Of a stretch of DNA of 63,607 bases, positions 16,907 to 25,197 are shown piece by piece. The notes beneath the pieces are model-generated. The model was not told where the DNA came from, ran no database searches, and saw only the letters and a list, made by a program, of their open reading frames with translations. Source of the DNA: XN24 sp035514535. GTDB lineage: Bacteria > Pseudomonadota > Gammaproteobacteria > Steroidobacterales > XN24. The stretch spans positions 1 through 63,607 of the forward strand of contig DATKAZ010000062.1 in the NCBI GenBank assembly GCA_035514535.1. The letters are read 5' to 3'. A program made the position numbers and the translations under genes. Each line of letters starts with the position of its first letter. Positions within the stretch are counted from its first letter, which is position 1.

Positions 16907-18853
16907 CTACGGATTCTTCCTCATGGCGAGATGCCACCAGGGCGGAATCATGCTCAGGCCGCCGGCGAACAGCAGCGAGATCCAGAGTGCCCGGCTCGGC
17001 ATCCAGGTCGGCGCCGGGCTGCCCACCAGCAGTGTGCCGGCGGCGGCCAGCAGGCAGAACACCGAGAACGCGCACAGGACCATGGCGAGCAGGGCGCGTC
17101 CAAGGCGCCGTATCGGCGCCGCATCGCCTGATACCCCTGCCGCTTGCGCCACCGGCCCCCACAGCCCCGGCGGCCGCGCCCGCCGGTAGAATTCCTGCAG
17201 CTGGTCCGCGTCCTCCGGGCCGAAGATAAAGATCGCCGCCAGCGCCGCGAGCGTGGAGATCAGCGCCATCGACAGGAGCTGCAGGGCATAGCCACTCGCG
17301 CCCGCCGGGAAACGCGGCAGATCGAAGAAGATGATTGACACCGCCATCAGCAACGAGGCGGCGATGGCGCCAATCTCCGCCCAGGCGTTGACGCGCCACC
17401 ACAGCCAGCGCAGCACCAGCGGAATGCCCATGCCCGCGCCCAGCAGCAGGCTGGTGCGCCAGGCACGATCGATGTTGTCGAGCTGGGTCATGACATAGAC
17501 GGCGATCGCCAGAATGAGGAGATTGGCAAGGCGTGCCACCCACACCAGGGACCGCTCGCTGGGCGTCTTCTTCAGCCAGGTCCGGCAGACGAAGCGTTTG
17601 TAGATGTCATTGGTCCAGTAGGACGAACCCCAGTTCAGGTGCGTGTCTACCGTGGAGGCCAGCGCCGCGAGCATGCCGGTTACCATCAGGCCCTTGACGC
17701 CCGACGGCAGGAGCTCGGCGATGCCGCGCACAAAGCTCGCTTCGCGGTCGGCCTGCAGGATGGCGGGCTCAAGCGCCAGGTCCGGCGGAAACAGCAGCAG
17801 CAGGCCGACGCCGATGGGCAGCCACAGCAGGCTCCTGAGCAGAATCTGGGTGCCGACGAACACTACGGCGGCCAGCTTGGAGTCGAATTCGCTCCGGCAA
17901 GCCATGCAGCGCTGCGCCAGGTAGCCCGTACCGTCGGCATTGAGCTGGATGAGCCACTGCAGGGAGAACAGCAGCAGCACCCAGCCGCCCGCTTCCATGG
18001 CGTTGCTCGGGTCGAAGGCCAGGATCTGGTCCGGCGTGATGCCGCCGGGGCCGCCGTCGGCGAAGCGCTCCCGCACCTGGGTGCTCATCGCTTCCAGCCC
18101 ACCGACCCGGTCGACCACGATCCAGGCGAACAAGAAGGTGGCGCCGAGCATGATGCTGATCTGCACGACGTCCGTGTTGGCCACGCTGCGCAGGCCGCCG
18201 GTGGTCGAGTACAGCGTCGTCACCAGCACGATAGCGAACACCGAGATGAGATTGCTGGCGGACTTGATCCAGATGTCCGGATCGCCGGGATCGGTCGAAA
18301 TCGCCAGCGGCCTGCTCATCGCCCAGCGCACCAGCTCGACGAAGTTGTCGAACAGCCAGGGCGGCAGCCACTGGTCCCAGAGCAGGAAAGGCTCCGCGAC
18401 CTTGGCCGCGGCAAAGAACACCCAGCCGAGCACGACGCAATTGAAGATGGTGCCGAAGTAGATCGCCTTGAAGGCCCGCAGCAGGGCGGCGGGGGTGCGG
18501 CCATAGCGAATTTCGGTCAGCTCCGCGTCCGTGAGCACGCCGGCGCGGCGCCAGCTGCGCGCCAGCACGAAGCCCATCAGCAAGAAGGCCAGCGCGTAGA
18601 CCCACAGTTGCCACAGGGCGAAAATCCCCGCGGTGGCGATCAGGCCCGTCACCAGCAGCGGCGTATCGGCGGAAAACTGCGTGGCGGCCATGCTCAGGCC
18701 GGCTTTCCAGCCGGGCAGGCTGCGCCCCGCCAGGAAATACTCCTCCAGGCTGCGCGATGCCACCGCACGCTCGCGAAAGCCGTTGCTGATGGCATAGACG
18801 ATGAATGTGACGACGATCAGCCCGTCAAGCGCGCCCATGCGTGTCGCCCCCAT
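16907..18853 (-). CDS. Sodium:solute symporter family protein
   Basis: About 648 residues from an ATG at 18853 (a second ATG at 18838 is equally possible). It begins LDGLIVVTFIVYAISNGF, then a short basic loop with EEYFLAGRSLPGWKAGLSMA and ATQFSADTPLLVTGL, the conserved first two helices of SSF carriers, where small hydroxyl residues help bind Na+. TVDTHLNWGSSYWTNDIYKR in the middle is another typical SSF element. There are about 14 hydrophobic helices, and the extended C-terminus ends near WWHLAMRKNP. The solute is not deducible. The gene is divergent from the small NTF2-like lipoprotein. Confidence 0.85.
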   Translation of the reverse strand: MGATRMGALDGLIVVTFIVYAISNGFRERAVASRSLEEYFLAGRSLPGWKAGLSMAATQFSADTPLLVTGLIATAGIFALWQLWVYALAFLLMGFVLARSWRRAGVLTDAELTEIRYGRTPAALLRAFKAIYFGTIFNCVVLGWVFFAAAKVAEPFLLWDQWLPPWLFDNFVELVRWAMSRPLAISTDPGDPDIWIKSASNLISVFAIVLVTTLYSTTGGLRSVANTDVVQISIMLGATFLFAWIVVDRVGGLEAMSTQVRERFADGGPGGITPDQILAFDPSNAMEAGGWVLLLFSLQWLIQLNADGTGYLAQRCMACRSEFDSKLAAVVFVGTQILLRSLLWLPIGVGLLLLFPPDLALEPAILQADREASFVRGIAELLPSGVKGLMVTGMLAALASTVDTHLNWGSSYWTNDIYKRFVCRTWLKKTPSERSLVWVARLANLLILAIAVYVMTQLDNIDRAWRTSLLLGAGMGIPLVLRWLWWRVNAWAEIGAIAASLLMAVSIIFFDLPRFPAGASGYALQLLSMALISTLAALAAIFIFGPEDADQLQEFYRRARPPGLWGPVAQAAGVSGDAAPIRRLGRALLAMVLCAFSVFCLLAAAGTLLVGSPAPTWMPSRALWISLLFAGGLSMIPPWWHLAMRKNP

Positions 18854-18965
18854 CTGCGGCGAGAAGCACACGATAACAGCGCCGGCAGTTGAGTGCCGGG
18901 TCGTAGTTTCGTAGCGTTGCAGTCGCAGGGGCCACGACATGCAATCGAAAACAGGAGCAAGGCCA

Positions 18966-19445
18966 GTGCCGAAACTTCCACGCACCGCGCTATGCGCCCC
19001 GGTCATCGCCATCATCGTGACAGTGGCCGGCGGCTGCGCCCACCGGGCGCCGGCACCCGCGGCGCCGGACGCCGCCCGACTGGAGCAGCGGCAAAGCGAC
19101 TTCCTGGAGGCGCTGACCGCGAAGGACCCGGACCAGGTCGCAGCACATTTCGCCGAGGACGCCGTCATTCACATCGCGAACCTGCCGCCGATCCAGGGAC
19201 GCGAGGCCATCCGGCAGCTGTACCGGAATATCTTCCGCTTTCTGCGCGCATCGAGCTACACGCCGGAAGTGCTCCGCCTGGCGGGAAGCGGCGACATGGC
19301 GTACAGCGCAGGTGGCGTGACGACGGCCTTCGACGGCGAACAGGGCCTGGCGGAGTATCCCGGCAAGTACCTGCTGATCTGGGAGAGACGCGACGGCGAC
19401 TGGTCAATCGTCGCCTACAGCATCAGCAACAACCAGGCCGACTAG
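18966..19445 (+). CDS. NTF2/SnoaL-like lipoprotein
   Basis: 159 residues from a GTG at 18966 with AGGAG eight bases upstream; an ATG at 18939 in the same frame would add nine residues. Signal peptide with lipobox (TVAGGC), then a single DUF4440/SnoaL-like cone fold: RLEQRQSDFLEALTAKDPDQ, FAEDAVIHIANLPPIQGREA, a beta-rich second half and YLLIWERRDGDWSIVAYSIS. Such domains are small binding pockets or minor enzymes; the exported lipoprotein forms are uncharacterised. A similar lipoprotein lies at 42726. The gene is transcribed away from the symporter. Confidence 0.7.
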   Translation: MPKLPRTALCAPVIAIIVTVAGGCAHRAPAPAAPDAARLEQRQSDFLEALTAKDPDQVAAHFAEDAVIHIANLPPIQGREAIRQLYRNIFRFLRASSYTPEVLRLAGSGDMAYSAGGVTTAFDGEQGLAEYPGKYLLIWERRDGDWSIVAYSISNNQAD

Positions 19446-19527
19446 GCACCGCCGGTCTCCAGGGAGACTCGGCCATCCCTAGTGCTGTCGCTAAACTGCC
19501 CGCGTTCACCCGACAGGACACCTGCGC

Positions 19528-19655
19528 ATGCGTTTCACTTACAGGCTTCTGGCCGCAGCCGTCTTGATTCTGGCATCCGCGCCGCCCGCGGCTGCCGAAG
19601 CAGACGCGCGACGATCTGCTGCCGGAAGCGTTCCGGGCCGGAATCACCAGCCGCT
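19528..19655 (+). pseudogene. Frameshifted remnant of a secreted protein gene
   Basis: The frame opens MRFTYRLLAAAVLILASAPP with AAAEADA after it, a good signal peptide. It then turns into Arg-rich non-protein-like sequence (RRSAAGSVPGRNHQ). The neighbouring frame reads DDLLPEAFRAGITSRLPGA over the same bases, far more protein-like, so a frameshift lies near 19608. From 19655 the DNA codes for the exchanger on the other strand, so the rest of the gene is gone. I read it as the 5' stump of a lost exported protein. Confidence 0.45.
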
Positions 19656-20701
19656 TACCCGGTGCCGATCACCAGGAGCAGCCCCACGCCGCAAACGTAC
19701 AGCACGAGGATGGCCGCGCTTTCGAAGCCGATAGCGCCCGGTCCCTGCTCCTGGCGCCGGATGAGCCCCATCATGAGGATTGCCGTCATGAGGAGCGTCA
19801 GGGCGACCCACATTGTCGAGGATGCGGACATGGTGTGGTAGATGGAGCCGTCCCGATAAGCGATGTCGGAGGTCGCGGTAAACAGCGTGTCGAAGGCGTT
19901 GCCGCCGATGATCCCGCTGACCGCCAACGTCAGGGCGCCGCGCCGCACCGCCGCGACCGAGGTGACGAGCTCCGGAATCGACGTGCTGGTGGCGGTGAAC
20001 AGCACACCGACGACCGACTGTCCGAGCCCTGTCTGCGAGGCGATGTTCACGGCCGCAGGCTCCAGCACCCAGCCGGCCACTCCCATCGCGGCGAGTACGA
20101 AAGCGAACTGTGTCCAGAGCGTCCCCAGCGAGGGCATCCCGCCGGTATCGTCCGGCACGTCTTCCCGCGTCTCCCGCGTCTGCGAGGGCTCCCACATCGG
20201 CTTAATGCGCGTCGCCCGCGCGAGTCTTACGCCGTAGACGTACAGACCGAAGATGAGCGCGGTCACCGGGTGTATGCCCCAGAATGTGGTTTCCGGCAGC
20301 AGCGGCGCCAGCAGGATCAGCGACAGCAACGACATCAGCAGCGCGTTGTGCAGCATGTTCGGCACGGAGGCGGCGGCGTGCTCGAGGTTGGCGCGACGAT
20401 AGAACATGTCCGCGACCGCGAGGAACATCGTCTGCACCGCAATCCCGCCCAAAGCGTTGCTGACCGATAGCTCCGGCTCCCCCCGCCAGGCAGCCGTCAC
20501 CGACAGCACCATCCCGGAGAAGGAAGTCGCGGCGCCCATCAGCACCGCGCCGGCGATGGCCTCGCCGATGCCCGTGCAGTCCGCGAGCTGATCGACGATG
20601 CGCGCCATGAACGTGCCCGCCACGCCGATGACGGCAGCACAGACCACGAAGACGACGATGCTTGTCGTCAACGTCCATGTTTCCGGACTGAAGAAGGGCA
20701 A
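19655..20701 (-). CDS. CaCA-family cation exchanger-like membrane protein
   Basis: 348 residues with about ten hydrophobic helices in two halves around a hydrophilic loop (residues about 165-190). The second alpha repeat is canonical: GQSVVGVLFTATSTSIPELV. The first reads IGEAIAGAVLMGAATSFSGM, where the usual TSxPEL is TSFSGM, so the acidic residue that binds Ca2+ or Na+ in the first repeat is absent. The family swaps Ca2+ for Na+ or H+ across the inner membrane. The protein may have altered selectivity or bind one ion fewer. It lies downstream of the RND genes on the same strand, 42 bases after the permease stop, and could be co-transcribed. Confidence 0.75.
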   Translation of the reverse strand: MPFFSPETWTLTTSIVVFVVCAAVIGVAGTFMARIVDQLADCTGIGEAIAGAVLMGAATSFSGMVLSVTAAWRGEPELSVSNALGGIAVQTMFLAVADMFYRRANLEHAAASVPNMLHNALLMSLLSLILLAPLLPETTFWGIHPVTALIFGLYVYGVRLARATRIKPMWEPSQTRETREDVPDDTGGMPSLGTLWTQFAFVLAAMGVAGWVLEPAAVNIASQTGLGQSVVGVLFTATSTSIPELVTSVAAVRRGALTLAVSGIIGGNAFDTLFTATSDIAYRDGSIYHTMSASSTMWVALTLLMTAILMMGLIRRQEQGPGAIGFESAAILVLYVCGVGLLLVIGTG

Positions 20702-20743
20702 ACGGACCTCCTGGTGTGAGCAGAGTCTGCCGGGGCGGCGCGA

Positions 20744-23700
20744 CTACGTGCCGCGCCGGGCGAGCTTCAGCACGCTGACGAGCAGCGCCGGCAGGAACGT
20801 CAGCGTGACGACGGTAGCGAACAGCAGGCCGGTCAGCACGACCACGCCGACGCCGCGATAGAGTTCCGTGCCTTCGCCGGGGATGAATACCAGCGGCGCG
20901 AGCCCGAAGATGGTCGTAATCATCGACATCATGATGGGGCGGATGCGCGTCGCGACCGCATCGCGCACGGCCTCGACGGCGTCCGTCATACCCGCGCGCA
21001 GGTTGGCGAGGGTGCGGTCCACGATCAGGATCGGGTTGTTGACCACGACGCCCAGCAGAATCAGGAAGCCAAGCATGGTGATCATGTCGAAGGGCTGGCT
21101 TACGCCGACACCGTTGAGCAGCGCCAGGCCGCCGATACCGCCGGCGATGCCCAGCGGCACCGATGTCAGGATGACCAGCGGCCAGCCCCAGTGGCTGAAG
21201 ATCGCGACCAGCACGAGCAGGCAGAGGATGATCGACACGACGTAGTTGTCCCCGAGCGCCGCGCGCGTTTTCATCAACTGGTCCGTGGCGCCGGAAATGT
21301 CGATACTGACATCAGGCGGCAAATGCCCTTCGAGTCGCAACCAGTCGATCACCTCGCTCTGCACGCGGCCGAGGGCAGTCTCTAGTGCCACCGAGCGCGG
21401 CGGAATGATGTTCAGGGTCACGGCGCGCCGGCCGTTCAGGCGCCTGATCGACGCCGTATCGACGACTTCCACGATCTCTGCGACCGCCGACAGCGGCACG
21501 ACCCCGGCGTCCGGCGCGTAGATCAACAGGTCGTCCACGTTCGACAGTAACTGCTCGCTCCCCGCCTGGCTGAACAGGAAAATATCGATCTTGTCGTCAC
21601 CGCGAAAATACTCGTCGACGAATGCCCCGTCCGTCAGCGCGGCAACGGCGAAGCCGAGTTGCTGGGCGCTCAGGCCCATCTCCGCGGCACGCTCCCAGCG
21701 CGGCCTGATCTCGACCAGCGGCTGGTCCAGCGACAGCGACGACGGCGACGAGCCGATGCGCGGATTGTCGAACACGGTTTCCGCACGCGCGTAAGCGCGC
21801 TGGGCCACGGCGTAGATCTCGGCCAGGTCGCGCCCGGTGATATCGAGCGTGACGCTACGCGTGCCGCCGTCGTTGCTCGAGATGATCGAGCCGCGGCTGA
21901 CGAAGGCGCGCATGCCGGGATAAGTCCGGAAGTGATCCTCGAGCGCTTCCATCAGGCCGTCGATCTGCCCCGGGTCGACGGTTTCCGCGAGGACCCGCAG
22001 GCTTTCCGCGCTCACCGAGAGGTTGATGTACTGCATCGCCGGGACCGGCGCTTCGCCGCGCGCGAACCTGTCCGGATCGTCTCCCACGAAGGGCAGCAGG
22101 TAGGCCTCGACCTGCGCCGCGATACCGCGCATCTCGGTCAGGTTATAGCCCGGCGGGGCCAGCATGCGGGCGAAGGTCTTGGGCTCCTCTCCCTCGGGCA
22201 GGTACTCGGCGGGCGGCGTGAGGAAGGCGATGATCGCCAGCACGCCGGCGAACACGCCCGCGAGCGTGACGAGGCGTCGCCGTGTCGTCGCGATCAGCCA
22301 GCCGACCGCCGCGACGATCCGCTCGCGAAACTGCTCGCCGGCCGGGGCGCCTGCCCGGCGCACGCCGAACTGCAGGCGCGCACTCAGGCTCGGCACGACC
22401 GAGATCGCGACCAGCATGCTGGCGAGGATCGAGGCCGAGATCGCGATAGCGACGTCGGAATAGAGCTGCCCGGCTTCCTGGCGGATAAAGAAGATGGGTG
22501 CAAATACCAGCACGGTGGTCATCGTGGACGCGAGCACGGCCGGCCAGACCTGCCGCACGCCCTCCAGGGCCGCGGCCCGGCGTTCAACGCCTTCGCGGCG
22601 CCGCCGCTCGATGGCCTCCAGCACGACGATACTGTTGTCCAGCGTCATGCCGATCGCAAACGCCACGCCTGCCAGCGAGATGACGTTGATCGTGCGCCCG
22701 GCCGCCAGCAGCCCGAGGAAGGCGGCGATGGTGCAGATCGGGATACCGATGACGCCGACGAGCGTCGCGCGGGCAGAGCGCAGGAACGCGAACATGACGA
22801 GTGTGGCGAGGACCGCGCCGAGCGCCAGGTTCTGCCAGACGTTGGCGACCGAGGACTGCACGTAGCGTACGTCATCGCTGGTGAGAACCATCTCCATGCC
22901 GGCTGGGGCCAGCACCTGCTCGTTGATCTCCTCCACGGCGGGCAGCATCGCCTGCTTGATATCGATCACGTTCGAGCCGGGCTCACGGTCCACGGAAATG
23001 CTCATCGTGGGACGGCCGTTGGACGAGGACACGTTGCGCAGCTCGTAATGCGACATCTGTACCTCGGCGACGTCGCGCAGGCGGATCAGACTGTCGCCGC
23101 GGCGCGCGACTATCATGTCCTCCAGACCCTCCAGGTCGCGGAAGCGGCCGACGGTGCGCAGCAGGTAACGGCGCTTGCCGAGCTCGAGATCACCGCCCGA
23201 GGAATCCCGGTTGCGCGCGCGTACGGCGTCGCGGATCGAGTCCAGCGTGATGCCACGCTCGGCCAGGGCCGCGGGGTCGACCAGGATGCGCACCTGCCGG
23301 TCCGCGCCGCCGCCGATATTGATCCGGGAGACGCCTTCCACGCGCTCCATCCGCGGCCGCACGTTGTCGTCGATGAAGTCGAACATCAGGCGAATGTCGA
23401 GATCGAAGGGATTGCCCTCGAGCGGCGCGACGCGGAAATACATGAAGGAGTTCTGCGAAAAGGAGCTGGCCTCGAGCCGCGGTTCGTCCACGTTCTCCGG
23501 GTACGACGGCACCTGGCTGAGCGCGTTGTTCACCCGTATCAACGCCTCGTTGATGTCTGTGCCGAAGGGGAACTCCAGCTCGATCTCCGCCCGCCCGTCG
23601 CTGGCGATCGAGATCATCCGCTTGAGGTTGGGGAGGGAGCGCAGGTATTGCTCCTGTTCGACCAGGATTTCCTTCTCCACGTCCTGGGGTGTCGCGCCGG

Positions 23701-23848
23701 GCCAGCGCGTATCCACGCCGATGACGCGGACCTCAAGGTCGGGAATCATCTGCACGGGGATGCGCGACGCGGCGAGCACGCCCAACACGCAGATGATCAG
23801 CACGACCACGGCGACGATCGTGCCGTGGCGGATCATGCCGGCAAACAT
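20744..23848 (-). CDS. RND-family efflux permease
   Basis: 1034 residues, the normal size of an AcrB-like inner-membrane pump. It shows TM1 (VVVLIICVLGVLAASRIPVQ), two large periplasmic loops, TM4 (IGMTLDNSIVVLEAIERR) and TM10-11 (LLGVVVNNPILIVDR). In TM4 the proton-relay Asp pair of AcrB is Asp-Asn, and the TM10 Lys is Asn; both changes are common in HAE-type relatives outside the Acr group. The start codon overlaps the fusion protein stop (TGATG), so translation is coupled. There is no outer-membrane factor gene in the window, so the pump would have to borrow one. The substrate is unknown. Confidence 0.9.
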   Translation of the reverse strand: MFAGMIRHGTIVAVVVLIICVLGVLAASRIPVQMIPDLEVRVIGVDTRWPGATPQDVEKEILVEQEQYLRSLPNLKRMISIASDGRAEIELEFPFGTDINEALIRVNNALSQVPSYPENVDEPRLEASSFSQNSFMYFRVAPLEGNPFDLDIRLMFDFIDDNVRPRMERVEGVSRINIGGGADRQVRILVDPAALAERGITLDSIRDAVRARNRDSSGGDLELGKRRYLLRTVGRFRDLEGLEDMIVARRGDSLIRLRDVAEVQMSHYELRNVSSSNGRPTMSISVDREPGSNVIDIKQAMLPAVEEINEQVLAPAGMEMVLTSDDVRYVQSSVANVWQNLALGAVLATLVMFAFLRSARATLVGVIGIPICTIAAFLGLLAAGRTINVISLAGVAFAIGMTLDNSIVVLEAIERRRREGVERRAAALEGVRQVWPAVLASTMTTVLVFAPIFFIRQEAGQLYSDVAIAISASILASMLVAISVVPSLSARLQFGVRRAGAPAGEQFRERIVAAVGWLIATTRRRLVTLAGVFAGVLAIIAFLTPPAEYLPEGEEPKTFARMLAPPGYNLTEMRGIAAQVEAYLLPFVGDDPDRFARGEAPVPAMQYINLSVSAESLRVLAETVDPGQIDGLMEALEDHFRTYPGMRAFVSRGSIISSNDGGTRSVTLDITGRDLAEIYAVAQRAYARAETVFDNPRIGSSPSSLSLDQPLVEIRPRWERAAEMGLSAQQLGFAVAALTDGAFVDEYFRGDDKIDIFLFSQAGSEQLLSNVDDLLIYAPDAGVVPLSAVAEIVEVVDTASIRRLNGRRAVTLNIIPPRSVALETALGRVQSEVIDWLRLEGHLPPDVSIDISGATDQLMKTRAALGDNYVVSIILCLLVLVAIFSHWGWPLVILTSVPLGIAGGIGGLALLNGVGVSQPFDMITMLGFLILLGVVVNNPILIVDRTLANLRAGMTDAVEAVRDAVATRIRPIMMSMITTIFGLAPLVFIPGEGTELYRGVGVVVLTGLLFATVVTLTFLPALLVSVLKLARRGT

Positions 23849-24906
23849 CAGCGCTCCACGATGCGCACGGGCTCGCCCTCGCTCAGCACCTCGTTGCCGC
23901 GGATGATGACCCGCCGGCCGGGCTCGAGCTCGCCGGCCAGTTCGGCGCGCTCTCCCACGACGCGCAGCAGCTCGACCTGGTGCTGCCGGGCGACCTCGCG
24001 TCCGTCGGCGGTTTCGACGATCCAGATCGTGGTCGTGCCGTCGGGATAGCGGATGATGGCGTCGCGCGGGACCAGGGTTACGGCAGACGTGCCCGGCAGG
24101 CTGATCTGCACGCGGGCCGACATGCCGGGCGTGATGCCGCCCGTTTCATCATGCACCAGGAGGCGCAGCAGGAAGGTGCGCGCCGCCGGATCATTGACGG
24201 GCACGCGCGCGTGCAGGCGCACGTCCAGCGGCGTATCCGGCGCGGGATCCGCGAAGGCGACCAGCTGCGTGCCGGCGTCGATGCGCGTCCAGTACTGTTG
24301 CGGCACGCGCACATCGAGCCACAGATCGTCGACGGTCACCAGCTCGAGCACGGCCGTCCCCGTTGCCACCCATTCGCCGGCCTCCGCGAGACGCTGGCTG
24401 ACCACGCCGTCGAACGGCGCCGCAATGACGTGCTGCGCCAGGCGCTGCCGCACGATCGCCAGCTCGCTGCGGGCGCGCGCAAGGGCCGCGTCCGCCTGCA
24501 GCATCGCGGCCTCGCGGGCCTGCACCTCGGTGTCGGGCACGAAGTTGCTTTCCACCAGGCGCCGGCCCTCGTCACGCAGGCGCTCCGCCTCGGCACGCGC
24601 CGCGAGCGTCTCGTCGACCTCGGCCAGCGCCCTGGCTTCCTCGAGCCGCGCCATGCGGGCGTCGAGGCGCACGAGCACATCGCCCGCCGCGACCCGGTCG
24701 CCTGCGTCGACGACCATGTCCGCAACGAGCCCGGCGACCTGCGGCGAGAGCCGCGCCGATTGCCGCGCGATGAGGCTGCCGCTCAGGGAAAGCGTCTGGC
24801 TGGCCCGGCCGGTCTCCGGCTCGACGACCGAGACCGGTACCTGCGCCGTGGCCGGGGAGAGCAGGGCGAGACTCAGGATCACAGGCCACAGGCCGCGGTA
24901 GTACAT
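23848..24906 (-). CDS. RND periplasmic adaptor (membrane fusion protein)
   Basis: 352 residues with an N-terminal signal-like helix (MYYRGLWPVILSLALLSPAT, cut near TAQ) and no lipobox. The typical order is visible: first lipoyl half (SARLSPQVAGLVADMVVDAG), helical hairpin (about residues 95-160), second lipoyl half (IAAPFDGVVSQRLAEAGEWV), beta barrel (VNDPAARTFLLRLLVHDETG) and a membrane-proximal domain (ALVPRDAII-like VTLVPRDAIIRYPDG). It links the RND permease to an outer-membrane channel. It is first in the operon and coupled by a one-base stop-start overlap to the permease. Confidence 0.9.
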   Translation of the reverse strand: MYYRGLWPVILSLALLSPATAQVPVSVVEPETGRASQTLSLSGSLIARQSARLSPQVAGLVADMVVDAGDRVAAGDVLVRLDARMARLEEARALAEVDETLAARAEAERLRDEGRRLVESNFVPDTEVQAREAAMLQADAALARARSELAIVRQRLAQHVIAAPFDGVVSQRLAEAGEWVATGTAVLELVTVDDLWLDVRVPQQYWTRIDAGTQLVAFADPAPDTPLDVRLHARVPVNDPAARTFLLRLLVHDETGGITPGMSARVQISLPGTSAVTLVPRDAIIRYPDGTTTIWIVETADGREVARQHQVELLRVVGERAELAGELEPGRRVIIRGNEVLSEGEPVRIVER

Positions 24907-25197
24907 CAGGCAGATTTTCCCTGCAGCGATATCGAAAGCCTAACCGGGTCGCGGGTGGCCTTCAATTCATTCAAGGACACCGGGCGGCGGATTCACGGGG
25001 GCTCAGCGGTGCTTTAGCGCGCGCCGGGGGCCGCGAAGGCCACGCCCTGCAGCGTGGCGGTCCCGATTTCCAAGCCGTTGCCGGCGAGAGATTTCACCGC
25101 AAGGACACACTAGTCCGGGCGGAGGCGGCATTCAATCGCGCGGCCGTGTAAAGTGACCCACTTCAATCAGATCGAGTCGGCCCGCAATGAACCCAGT
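24907..25197. other. Divergent intergenic space
   Basis: About 290 bases between the fusion protein start and the D-aminoacylase-like start. It should hold promoters for both; I see no confident -35/-10 pair. A short minus-strand open stretch ending at 25014 (reading LAGNGLEIGTATLQGVAFAA) looks protein-like and might be a relic tail. Confidence 0.35.

Noticed and set aside
21659..24049. Long plus-strand open frame of about 800 codons
   Set aside because: Antisense to the RND pump genes; the composition is Arg/His/Asp-rich shadow sequence, typical of high-GC antisense frames.
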